From the NCBI GenBank assembly GCA_017616705.1, contig JAFZXQ010000101.1:1-6597 (forward strand): a DNA stretch of 6,597 nt, written 5' to 3'. Position 1 is the stretch's first letter; every line of letters begins with the position of its first letter. Below the pieces are notes generated by a model. That model did no database searches. It was not told the DNA's origin and saw nothing but the letters and a program-made list of their open reading frames with translations. This DNA comes from Clostridia bacterium. GTDB lineage: Bacteria; Bacillota; Clostridia; Christensenellales; UBA1242. Shown piece by piece: positions 1 to 6,110 of this stretch. A program made the position numbers and the translations under genes.

Positions 1-462
1 AATGTTTTAAATGCTGATGCTTATGGGCCAATGGGTATTGCTTCAAACTATTCACCTAACTATTCAATGAATAACCCTTATAACATGGGAATAAACGGCA
101 GTTATTACAATCAATTTTATAATTATGGCTATCCTAATTATTATGGTTATGGAAATAATTATTACCCATATTCAATGGGCAATTATCCTTATGGTTATGG
201 AATGAATTATGGCTCTTCTGGGTTTAATTATCCAAATAATTATGGTTATGGAACAATGTTTAATGGCGGTTACGGAGGCTATAACACGCTAAATAATTAT
301 GGCTATGAGCCAATAGCAAATTCTCCGCTAGCAAATGAAAACATTACCAGCCTTAACGCCCCTATTAACCCCAATGTTAACTATGGAGCAGGAGTTATGC
401 CTAACATACTAACCGGTTTAGTTACCAAAGATGACCAACAATCAATTAATAACATTACATAA
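1..462 (+). CDS. Tyr/Asn/Gly-rich low-complexity protein, 3' part (5' end outside window)
   Basis: The reading frame is open from base 1 to the TAA at 460-462, giving 153 visible residues. The first in-window ATG, at 31, is probably internal because nothing stops the frame before it and no convincing ribosome site precedes it. About residues 15-100 are low complexity, built of NYGYG, YPYGYG and NNYGYG units; 27 of 153 residues are Tyr, with no Cys or Arg and very few charges. The last 50 residues are more ordinary and end in a short polar tail. I see no membrane segment in the visible part. I do not recognise the family. Composition and convergence on the spoIIA operon would suit a spore coat or exosporium structural protein, but this is inference; a surface or adhesive protein is equally possible. 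The coding repeat includes three identical 13-mers at DNA level. It shares a hairpin terminator with sigF. Confidence 0.75.
   Translation, partial: NVLNADAYGPMGIASNYSPNYSMNNPYNMGINGSYYNQFYNYGYPNYYGYGNNYYPYSMGNYPYGYGMNYGSSGFNYPNNYGYGTMFNGGYGGYNTLNNYGYEPIANSPLANENITSLNAPINPNVNYGAGVMPNILTGLVTKDDQQSINNIT
142..253 (+). repeat. Three exact copies of TATGGTTATGGAA inside the Tyr-rich gene
   Basis: The 13-mer TATGGTTATGGAA occurs at 142-154, 190-202 and 241-253, i.e. start-to-start steps of 48 and 51 bp, all in the same frame and encoding Y-G-Y-G. A related variant with GGC for GGT follows near 296-306. This looks like decayed in-frame tandem duplication of a unit of about 16-17 residues. Confidence 0.7.
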
Positions 463-488
463 AAAATAAGCCAAAAATGGCTTATTTT
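463..488. terminator. Bidirectional hairpin terminator between the Tyr-rich gene and sigF
   Basis: Perfect inverted repeat AAAATAAGCC (463-472) / GGCTTATTTT (479-488) with loop AAAAAT. It begins one base after the TAA of the plus-strand gene and overlaps the sigF stop codon (482-484) and its last codon. U-rich runs lie on the 3' side in both directions (TTTTAATTTTTT on the plus strand, TTATTTTTTATG on the minus strand), so it can serve both convergent transcripts. Confidence 0.85.
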
Positions 489-1231
489 AATTTTTTGCGC
501 AAATTTTCGATTATTTTTGCTTCAATTCTTGAAACTTGAACTTGACTAACCCCAAGGCTTAGGGCCACTTCTGATTGTGTTTTTCCCCTAAAATATCTTA
601 ATAAAATAATCTTTTTATCACGTTCATCTAACTTTGCTATCTCATTTTTTAAAAGCAGATTATCTAAAATTGATTCATTATTATCAATGGTTATGATTTT
701 ATCAATTAAATTAGGGCTTGTTTCACTTTTGTCATCAGTTTTCTCATAAAGTGAAACTGTTTCCTTTTGACTATCAAGCGCCAAAACAACATCTTCTGGG
801 TCGGCTTCAAACTTTTCTGCTAGTTCTTCAATCGTTGGCGATTCGTCATGATTAATCTTATATTCTTCAAGATAATTCCTAATTTTTGCTGAAAGGCTCT
901 TAATTGCCCTGCTAACCTTAATCATTCCATCATCACGAAGAAATCTTTTAATCTCGCCCGCTATCATTGGAACAGCATAAGTTGAAAACTTAACGCCAAA
1001 ACTTTCATCAAAGTTATTAATGGCCTTTAAAAAGCCAACACAACCAAGTTGATAAAGATCTTCATAACTAACACCTTTAAACTGATATCTTTTTAAAACT
1101 GATTTAATTAAAGGAAAATTGCCTGAAATTAATTTATCTTTAGCGTCTTTATCGCCCTGCTTTGCCTGCTTTAAAAGAAAAGCCGTTTCTTCTTGACTTA
1201 GGGGCGTAAATTCACTACCTGAATCTATCAT
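482..1231 (-). CDS. sigF: RNA polymerase sporulation sigma factor SigF
   Basis: This 249-aa sigma-70 family protein is the forespore-specific sigma-F, the first compartment-specific regulator after asymmetric septation. Region 2 spans about residues 35-104, with the core-binding DLYQLGCVGFLKAINNFD (58-75) and the -10 recognition stretch KFSTYAVPMIAGEIKRFLRD (81-100). Region 3 follows (about 107-175). Region 4 starts at LDERDKKIILLRYFRGKTQ (201-219) and carries the -35 helix-turn-helix GVSQVQVSRIE (227-237). Region 1.1 is absent and the length is usual for SigF/SigG. SigF rather than SigG is chosen because it is the third gene after spoIIAA and spoIIAB. The ATG is 1 nt after the spoIIAB stop; AAGGG inside the end of spoIIAB provides the ribosome site. 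The protein has no Trp. In the known system it is held inactive by SpoIIAB until SpoIIAA is dephosphorylated. Confidence 0.96.
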   Translation of the reverse strand: MIDSGSEFTPLSQEETAFLLKQAKQGDKDAKDKLISGNFPLIKSVLKRYQFKGVSYEDLYQLGCVGFLKAINNFDESFGVKFSTYAVPMIAGEIKRFLRDDGMIKVSRAIKSLSAKIRNYLEEYKINHDESPTIEELAEKFEADPEDVVLALDSQKETVSLYEKTDDKSETSPNLIDKIITIDNNESILDNLLLKNEIAKLDERDKKIILLRYFRGKTQSEVALSLGVSQVQVSRIEAKIIENLRKKLK

Positions 1232-1232
1232 T

Positions 1233-1670
1233 TTAAGCCCTTATAATCTTTTTCATTGAAACGATCAACCCGCCATCTGGGTTGTCTCTAACGTCAAGTG
1301 CATCCATAAAACTTTCCATTAAAGTAAAGCCCATTCCTGAGCGCTCTTCTTTGGCTTTAGTTGTGAAAAATGGTTGCCTGGCTTGGCTAATATCAGCAAT
1401 TCCAACGCCGTTATCTGCTATTGTTATATAAATAACATTTGCCTTAATTTTAACGTTAATCATAATTTTGCCTTTTTTGTTAGCGTAACCATGAATTATG
1501 CTATTTGTTACTGCTTCACTAACAGCTGTTTTAATATCACTAATTTCACTAACAGTTGGATTAAGTTGCAAACAAAAAGCGCTAACCATGCTTCTTGCAA
1601 AGCCCTCATTTTCTAGTTTTGCATCAAAATATACTGTAAACTCATTATCAACTTCAATTTCGTTACTCAT
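1233..1670 (-). CDS. spoIIAB: Anti-sigma F factor / serine kinase SpoIIAB
   Basis: This 145-aa GHKL-type ATPase binds sigma-F and also phosphorylates SpoIIAA on a serine. The ATP-binding motifs are all present: N-box SEAVTNSIIHGY (51-62), with Glu52 and Asn56 matching the catalytic Glu and Mg-binding Asn of the B. subtilis protein; G1 box ADNGVGI (85-91); an ATP lid RQPFFTTKAKEERSGMGF (98-115) containing the G2 box. The length fits the family. The start ATG lies 8 nt past the spoIIAA stop and is preceded by GGGGGAG, which overlaps that stop codon, so the two are translationally linked. The known regulation is partner switching: SpoIIAB-ATP holds sigma-F, SpoIIAB-ADP or attack by unphosphorylated SpoIIAA releases it. 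No key residue seems lost. The phosphatase SpoIIE needed to start the switch is not in this window. Confidence 0.96.
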   Translation of the reverse strand: MSNEIEVDNEFTVYFDAKLENEGFARSMVSAFCLQLNPTVSEISDIKTAVSEAVTNSIIHGYANKKGKIMINVKIKANVIYITIADNGVGIADISQARQPFFTTKAKEERSGMGFTLMESFMDALDVRDNPDGGLIVSMKKIIRA

Positions 1671-1678
1671 AACTCCCC

Positions 1679-1999
1679 CTAAACTGCCAATTTTGGCATA
1701 ATTTCATAAATTCCACTCATCTTTAAAATTTTATCAATATGACCAATGGCGTTTTTAATTTCAATTCTAACCCCAAACTTTGAAAATTTATTATAGCGAG
1801 CAAGTAAAACGCCAATGCCTGTGCTGTCCATAAAATTTACTTCTTTAAAATCTAAAACAAGTTTTGATGAACCAAGTGATTTCATGTCTTCTAAAATTGT
1901 GTCAAGGCTTAACCTAACATGCTCGGCAGTAAACTCGTCAAGCTCACCTTTTAGATAAGCAATAACGCAGTCATCAAAATTTTTAAACTCAATCTCCAT
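1679..1999 (-). CDS. spoIIAA: Anti-sigma F factor antagonist SpoIIAA (STAS domain)
   Basis: This 106-aa single STAS-domain protein, when unphosphorylated, displaces sigma-F from SpoIIAB. The phospho-acceptor site is VNFMDSTGIGVLLARY (54-69), with Ser59 in the position of Ser58 of B. subtilis SpoIIAA and the usual G-x-G-V loop after it. The N-terminal LKGELDEFTA (17-25 region) is the typical STAS strand-loop. The frame is open further upstream to a possible start at 2050, but that would add 17 hydrophobic residues encoded by the terminator hairpin region; the ATG at 1999 has GAGG six bases before it and gives the family length, so it is chosen. It is the first gene of the tight spoIIAA-spoIIAB-sigF operon. 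B. subtilis has dacF just upstream; here the upstream gene is unrelated. Confidence 0.95.
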   Translation of the reverse strand: MEIEFKNFDDCVIAYLKGELDEFTAEHVRLSLDTILEDMKSLGSSKLVLDFKEVNFMDSTGIGVLLARYNKFSKFGVRIEIKNAIGHIDKILKMSGIYEIMPKLAV

Positions 2000-2042
2000 A
2001 ACTAACCTCACTAGCCTAATTTTAAATAAATAAAATAAAAAT

Positions 2043-2063
2043 AACGGCAAGATTTTTGCCGTT
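2043..2063 (-). terminator. Hairpin between the methyltransferase-like gene and spoIIAA
   Basis: Inverted repeat AACGGCAA (2043-2050) / TTGCCGTT (2056-2063) with a 5-nt loop. On the minus strand it is followed by ATTTTTATTTTATTTATTT, so it is most simply the terminator of the gene ending at 2125, about 60 nt upstream. It leaves only 43 nt before the spoIIAA ATG. In that gap I see no good sigma-H or sigma-A promoter; TTGCCG with TAAAAT has a spacer several bases too long. An attenuator-like leader role for spoIIA is possible. Confidence 0.7.
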
Positions 2064-2124
2064 TTTAAGTTATTTTTTAATTGTTTTAAAAGAAAATAGT
2101 TAATTATGTTTGATATCTATAAAA

Positions 2125-2874
2125 CTATCTAATTAATACTGTTTTTAATTGGTTAAAATCAACAAAGTTTGCCATAAGGCAATAACTATCATTGCAAAGT
2201 GAAAAAACGCTATCTTCCTTAGAAAAATCAAGGCAAAGGGCTATCGTTGGTTTCAAATAAAAATCATAAGAAGATAAATCATGAACTCTTGAAATATTAT
2301 TAACATTACTCATTAAAAACTCAACACCACTTTGGTTAGACAAAATGTCGCTTGGGCAAATGAAAACAACTTTTTTTGAAATTTGCTTAGCCTTAAGTAA
2401 AAATTTAATATAATAACTCTTTTTATCAAATTTAAACCTAGAACTTTTTATTTTTTCTTTAAAATTGCTGGGTTCAATAATAAATTCAAATGGTGGAAAA
2501 CAAAAACAATAATCGCAACAATTGTTATAGTTTAAAGCATCACAACATTTTAAGTTAATTTTAGCCGAAATAGAATTCTCTTTAAGTAAAAGATTAATTT
2601 TTGAATAAGCCCTTGTTACCATAAGTTTATCAATTTCAACGCCTGAAATTAACTCGGTTATTTGACTTGAAATGCCATCTAAATTACCATATTTTTTATT
2701 ATATTCAAAAATGTAACGCTTAATTATTTCTATTAAAATAGTTCCCTCACCAAAACAAAGGTTACAAACTTTTTTATCTAATATTTTTTCGCCATAATAG
2801 CCAGCCAAATCTAGCATAATGTTTACAACATTTTCCGGAGTTTTAAGTTGATTTAATCGCAGTTCTCTTTTCAT
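2125..2874 (-). CDS. Diverged N6-adenine DNA methyltransferase-like protein, motif IV degenerate
   Basis: This 249-aa protein has the layout of the Eco57I/TaqI-type adenine methyltransferase core. TPENVVNIML (12-21) matches the motif X helix. VCNLCFGEGTIL (36-47) sits at motif I, keeping G-x-G but with N-L where D-P is usual. GVEIDKLMVTRAYSKINLLL (78-97) is a good motif II and helix, CDALNY (111-116) is motif III-like, and FLLKAKQISKKVVFICPSDI (158-177) resembles motifs V-VI. Motif IV, normally NPPY/F, reads FPPF (126-129), so the catalytic Asn/Asp is missing. There is no target-recognition or nuclease domain. Twelve Cys occur, six of them in residues 110-125. The ATG at 2874 is preferred to a TTG at 2916, because the longer version would translate the promoter. 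I infer a non-methylating homologue or a decaying gene; the frame is intact. The real role is unknown. Confidence 0.7.
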   Translation of the reverse strand: MKRELRLNQLKTPENVVNIMLDLAGYYGEKILDKKVCNLCFGEGTILIEIIKRYIFEYNKKYGNLDGISSQITELISGVEIDKLMVTRAYSKINLLLKENSISAKINLKCCDALNYNNCCDYCFCFPPFEFIIEPSNFKEKIKSSRFKFDKKSYYIKFLLKAKQISKKVVFICPSDILSNQSGVEFLMSNVNNISRVHDLSSYDFYLKPTIALCLDFSKEDSVFSLCNDSYCLMANFVDFNQLKTVLIR

Positions 2875-2884
2875 AAGGAATTTT

Positions 2885-2913
2885 ATTATAACACATAAAA
2901 AAATATTTTTGAA
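2885..2913 (-). promoter_or_regulatory. Extended -10 promoter of the methyltransferase-like gene
   Basis: On the minus strand a perfect TATAAT (2885-2890) is preceded by TGT, giving an extended -10 TGTTATAAT, with TTCAAA (2908-2913) 17 nt upstream as a partial -35. The last base of the -10 is only 10 nt from the ATG at 2874, so a start 6-7 nt downstream leaves a leader of roughly 3-5 nt. No Shine-Dalgarno fits in that space. Confidence 0.65.
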
Positions 2914-2933
2914 CAAAAATATTCAAAAATATT
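2902..2933. repeat. 10-bp repeat array: one inverted and two tandem copies
   Basis: AATATTTTTG (2902-2911), then AA, then CAAAAATATT at 2914-2923 and again at 2924-2933. The first two copies form a perfect 10-bp inverted repeat with a 2-bp centre and the third is a direct tandem copy. The array covers the -35 of the leftward promoter. Read on the minus strand the palindrome is followed by a T run (about 2898-2907), so it might also act as a weak, AT-only terminator for the phosphoketolase mRNA ending at 2961. Confidence 0.6.
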
Positions 2934-2960
2934 TAAAATTATTAAAATTTTATTATTTAA

Positions 2961-5312
2961 TTAGTTATTCCAGTTCCAATCAGCAACTTCATGGATATCA
3001 ACGCCATTTTCCTTGATAAATTCATCATGATATTTAAGTTTTTCATTCATCTCATTTTGAATTTTAAATCTAGTTTGATCGCTTAGTTTAACATATTTAA
3101 TTAATTTAAGCATAAGGTTAAACCTGTCAACCTTGTTTCTAACGCGCATATCAAAAGGTGTTGTTATTGTTCCTTCCTCGCAGTAACCTGAAACATGAAG
3201 ATTTTGGTTATGCCTAGAATATGTTAACATGTGAATTAATTGAGGATAACCATGGAAGTTAAAGATAACCGGCTTGTTAGTTGTAAATAACTTATCAAAT
3301 TCATCATCAGTTAAACCGTGAGGATGCTTATCGTTAGGCAAAAGTTTCATGAGGTCAACAACGTTAACAAACTTAACATTGAGTTTAGGAAGATATTTTT
3401 TAACTAGCGTTATTAAAGCTAGGCTTTCAAGTGTTGCAGTATCTCCAGCACAGGCAACAACAACGTCTGGGTTAGCGCTGTCATTAACCCCTGCCCACTT
3501 CCACTCACTAGCGCCAAGGGCACAATGTTTTTTTGCGTCATTGATATTAAGCCATTGATAACTAGGTTGTTTTGAAGCAACAATAACGTTAACATAATTT
3601 TTACTTCTTGTTACATGATCAAAACAAGAAAGCAAACAGTTAGCATCAGGTGGTAAATAAATTCTTGCAACGTCAGGTTTCTTATTTGCGATATGATCTA
3701 AGAAGCCTGGGTCTTGATGAGTAAAGCCATTATGGTCTTGTTGCCAAACATTGCTCGTTAAAATTAAGTTTAACGACGAAATTGGCGCTCTCCAAGGGAT
3801 TTCATTACACATCTTGAGCCATTTAGCGTGCTGACTAATCATGCTGTCAACAACCCTTAAAAACGCCTCATAACTATTAAACATACCATGCCTTCCGGTT
3901 AAAATATAACCTTCAAGCATGCCTTCACAAAGGTGTTCTGAAAGGAAACTATCAACAACCCTTCCCGCTGGGCTTAATAATTCATCAGTATTTAGAATTT
4001 GAGCATTAAACGCTCTTTGCTCACTTTCAAAAACCTTATAAAGCCTGTTGCTCATTGCTTCATCAGGGCTAAAAATTCTATAATTTTTATTCTTTTTATT
4101 GAGTTTAAAAATGTCCCTTACAAATCCGCCAAGTTCAAGCATATCTTGCGCTTTAATCGTTCCATGACCGCTAAACTTAACAGCATAATCTTCAAAATTT
4201 GGTAAATTAAGTTCTTTTAAAATTCTTCCGCCATTAGCATAAGCGCTTTCTGTTATTCTCTTGCCTGGTTTAGGAATAATGCTAGCGTAATTCTTATTTA
4301 GTTTATAGTTTTTATCAAACAACTCTTCAGGGTGATAACTAAGAAGCCAACTTTCAAGAAGTTTTAAGTGTTCTTCTGAATTAATAACTAATGGGACTTG
4401 ATGGGCTCTAAAACTATTTTCAATAATCTTTCCGTCAACAATTTTAGGGCAAGTCCAACCCTTTGGAGTTTTTAAAATAATCATTGGATTTGGTTGTCTT
4501 ATTCCTGTTTGTTTAAAGACAACCCTGTTCTTCATTATTGTTTCAATGCAAAAATCCATAGCCTCAGCCATAGTTAAATGCAGGTTTTTAGTGCTAGATC
4601 CCTCAACAAAAACAGGAAGGTAACCATAGCCTTCAAAAAGTTTTCTAAGCTCTGTTTTGCTCATTCTTGCTAAAATTGTTGGGTTGCTGATTTTATAGCC
4701 ATTTAAATGAAGAATAGGCAAAACTGCGCCATCAGTTAATTGATTAATTAATTTATTAGCATGCCAACTAGTTGCAAGAGGGCCGGTTTCGGCTTCGCCA
4801 TCACCAACAACACAAGTTGCAATAAGGTTAGGATTATCTAGAACTGCGCCATAAGCGTGAGCAAGGCTATAACCAAGTTCCCCACCTTCATGAATTGAAC
4901 CAGGAGTTTCTGGAACACAATGAGACCCTATTCCACCAGGAAAAGAAAATTGTTTAAAAAATCTTGCCATTCCATCATGAGTTTGACTGATAGTTGGATA
5001 ATACTTTGAATAAACGCCTTCAAGGTAAGAATTTGACGTCAAAAAATTACCGCCATGCCCTGGGCCAGAAATATAGATCATATCAACGTCATATTTTTGG
5101 ATAACCCTGTTACAATGGGCATAAATGAAATTTTGGCCAGGAACAGTTCCCCAATGACCAACAATTTTTGATTTAATGTCATCTAAACAAAGTTTATGAT
5201 CTCTTAAAAGCGGATTATCTTTTAAATAAAGTTGACCAACTGAAAGATAGTTGGATGCTCTAAAATATCCGTTTAAATTCTCTAAATAATCACTAGATAA
5301 AAATTTATCCAT
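2961..5312 (-). CDS. xfp: Phosphoketolase (xylulose-5-phosphate / fructose-6-phosphate)
   Basis: This 783-aa thiamine-diphosphate enzyme is of full family length. It splits xylulose 5-phosphate (and, in many homologues, fructose 6-phosphate) with phosphate into acetyl phosphate plus glyceraldehyde 3-phosphate (or erythrose 4-phosphate), in the cytoplasm. GHWGTVPGQNF (about 52-62) and GPGHGG (83-88) line the active site with conserved His. GDGEAETGPLATSWH (170-184) is the ThDP/Mg motif and phosphoketolase signature. PDEAMSNRL (416-424) contains the cofactor-activating Glu, and HNGFTHQDPGF (527-537) holds further active-site His. A GTG at 5321 is in frame, but the ATG at 5312 is preferred because AGGTGG, at good spacing, overlaps that GTG. 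It is a single-gene unit with its own near-consensus promoter. Substrate preference between the two sugars cannot be decided from sequence. It implies heterofermentative or bifid-type sugar use, with ATP made through acetate kinase. Confidence 0.97.
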   Translation of the reverse strand: MDKFLSSDYLENLNGYFRASNYLSVGQLYLKDNPLLRDHKLCLDDIKSKIVGHWGTVPGQNFIYAHCNRVIQKYDVDMIYISGPGHGGNFLTSNSYLEGVYSKYYPTISQTHDGMARFFKQFSFPGGIGSHCVPETPGSIHEGGELGYSLAHAYGAVLDNPNLIATCVVGDGEAETGPLATSWHANKLINQLTDGAVLPILHLNGYKISNPTILARMSKTELRKLFEGYGYLPVFVEGSSTKNLHLTMAEAMDFCIETIMKNRVVFKQTGIRQPNPMIILKTPKGWTCPKIVDGKIIENSFRAHQVPLVINSEEHLKLLESWLLSYHPEELFDKNYKLNKNYASIIPKPGKRITESAYANGGRILKELNLPNFEDYAVKFSGHGTIKAQDMLELGGFVRDIFKLNKKNKNYRIFSPDEAMSNRLYKVFESEQRAFNAQILNTDELLSPAGRVVDSFLSEHLCEGMLEGYILTGRHGMFNSYEAFLRVVDSMISQHAKWLKMCNEIPWRAPISSLNLILTSNVWQQDHNGFTHQDPGFLDHIANKKPDVARIYLPPDANCLLSCFDHVTRSKNYVNVIVASKQPSYQWLNINDAKKHCALGASEWKWAGVNDSANPDVVVACAGDTATLESLALITLVKKYLPKLNVKFVNVVDLMKLLPNDKHPHGLTDDEFDKLFTTNKPVIFNFHGYPQLIHMLTYSRHNQNLHVSGYCEEGTITTPFDMRVRNKVDRFNLMLKLIKYVKLSDQTRFKIQNEMNEKLKYHDEFIKENGVDIHEVADWNWNN

Positions 5313-5337
5313 ATTTCCCACCTAATTATTCTCTATT

Positions 5338-5367
5338 ATTATACTTTAAAACAAATAATGGTGTCAA
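5338..5367 (-). promoter_or_regulatory. xfp: Sigma-A promoter of the phosphoketolase gene
   Basis: On the minus strand TTGACA (5362-5367) and TATAAT (5338-5343) are both perfect consensus hexamers, 18 nt apart. The predicted start near 5331 gives a leader of about 20 nt containing AGGTGG before the ATG at 5312. No obvious catabolite-repression (cre) palindrome overlaps it. Strong constitutive expression is the simplest inference. Confidence 0.88.
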
Positions 5368-5382
5368 ACAATAGTAAACAAA

Positions 5383-5402
5383 AAAACGCCGGTTGGCGTT
5401 TT
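5383..5402 (-). terminator. Terminator of the 214-aa hypothetical gene
   Basis: Inverted repeat AAAACGCC (5383-5390) / GGCGTTTT (5395-5402) with a GGTT loop (AACC on the transcript). On the minus strand it starts two bases after the TAA at 5405-5407 and is followed by TTTTTGTTT, a typical intrinsic terminator. It separates this gene from the phosphoketolase promoter immediately downstream. Confidence 0.88.
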
Positions 5403-5404
5403 AA

Positions 5405-6049
5405 TTAAAATGGAAGTTCTTCTTGTTCGTTTTGGTCATAACCAAATTCTTTAGCAATATCAATTAGTTTATAATTAACATCCTGCTTTAATACCCTGCC
5501 AGAAATATTATATTTGCTAGGAAGTTTTCCACTGCAGAATATTTTAACATTTTCAGGCATTCCTAAAAACATATATTCGTTTACTGCCCTAGAAAGATAT
5601 TCATTATCAGTTTTATCAAAGAAAAAGTTAATTTCAAATGATGGTATTAATGCTAATAATTGTTCGGTTTCTTCTTGAGTTGGGCACTTTTTATAAAACT
5701 CATTAAAATAGCCTTTAATTCTAAAAAAGTTTTCTAAATTAAAATCAATTTCATTTGCCTTTTCATCTTCGCCTATTCTTCTTAACGCTTTTGATGAAAT
5801 TAATGATGAAATAATACTTTGAGCAAGAGAAAGTTTATAAATATCACCAGCCCCTTTTGATCTTTCATTAAAAATATCACTTAATGATTCATCAATAACA
5901 ACATTAAAGGCCTTAACGTTATCAAATTCAACTTTAAAGCAATTAGGAGCAAGCCACATTAAATCTTCAGGGCAATTTTCGAAAACCAAGTTTTCTTTAA
6001 ATTTACCACTCATTAGATATTTTTCAATAAAACTGCTGTCAATTAACAT
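5405..6049 (-). CDS. Hypothetical protein with SSB-like / clamp-motif-like C-terminal tip
   Basis: This 214-aa soluble, rather acidic protein has no signal peptide and no membrane segment. I do not recognise its family. The start ATG at 6049 has AGGAG at ideal spacing (AGGAGCTTTTTATG). The middle is mostly predicted helix by eye, e.g. YKLSLAQSIISSLISSKALR (about 71-90) and the Q/E-rich CPTQEETEQLLALI region (about 121-134). The C-terminal quarter contains SGKLPSKYNISGRV, probably strands and turns. The chain ends GYDQNEQEELPF. Acidic residues followed by a terminal L-P-F are the hallmark of the single-stranded DNA-binding protein tail (B. subtilis SsbA ends in DDDLPF). QEELPF also partly fits a hexameric beta-clamp motif (QLxLxF). 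No OB fold is evident. It lies just downstream of the tRNA operon terminator with no clear promoter in the 34-nt gap, so read-through from the tRNA operon may supply its mRNA. Confidence 0.85.
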   Translation of the reverse strand: MLIDSSFIEKYLMSGKFKENLVFENCPEDLMWLAPNCFKVEFDNVKAFNVVIDESLSDIFNERSKGAGDIYKLSLAQSIISSLISSKALRRIGEDEKANEIDFNLENFFRIKGYFNEFYKKCPTQEETEQLLALIPSFEINFFFDKTDNEYLSRAVNEYMFLGMPENVKIFCSGKLPSKYNISGRVLKQDVNYKLIDIAKEFGYDQNEQEELPF

Positions 6050-6083
6050 AAAAAGCTCCTATGTTTTATCTTTATTAAAACAC

Positions 6084-6107
6084 AAAATCCCTAATAGTAG
6101 GGATTTT
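6084..6107 (-). terminator. Terminator at the end of the tRNA operon
   Basis: Perfect inverted repeat AAAATCCCTA (6084-6093) / TAGGGATTTT (6098-6107), extendable past a single bulged base by CACA/TGTG. It starts three bases after the encoded CCA of tRNA-Tyr. On the minus strand it is followed by GTGTTTTAAT, a moderate U tract, so some read-through into the gene at 6049 is plausible. Confidence 0.82.
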
Positions 6108-6110
6108 ATG

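Noticed and set aside
1374..1701. Two plus-strand ORFs of 80 and 67 aa
   Set aside because: They lie antisense to spoIIAB, whose motifs are intact, and have no ribosome site or family resemblance.
2000..2050. N-terminal extension of SpoIIAA by 17 residues
   Set aside because: The added part runs up to the hairpin arm at 2043-2050 and T-rich sequence and would exceed the family length; the ATG at 1999 has a good GAGG site.
2125..2874. A restriction-modification or defence system
   Set aside because: Only one degenerate methyltransferase-like gene is present; neighbours are sporulation and metabolic genes, with no nuclease, specificity subunit or mobile-element ends.
3349..4205. Plus-strand ORFs of 69 and 68 aa
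   Set aside because: They are antisense shadows inside the phosphoketolase gene.
482..6049. Possible use of TGA as a tryptophan codon, as in Mollicutes
   Set aside because: No gene ends in TGA, which prompted the idea, but the Trp codons checked are TGG and conserved proteins read through fully with the standard code; absence of TGA stops in seven AT-rich genes is not evidence.
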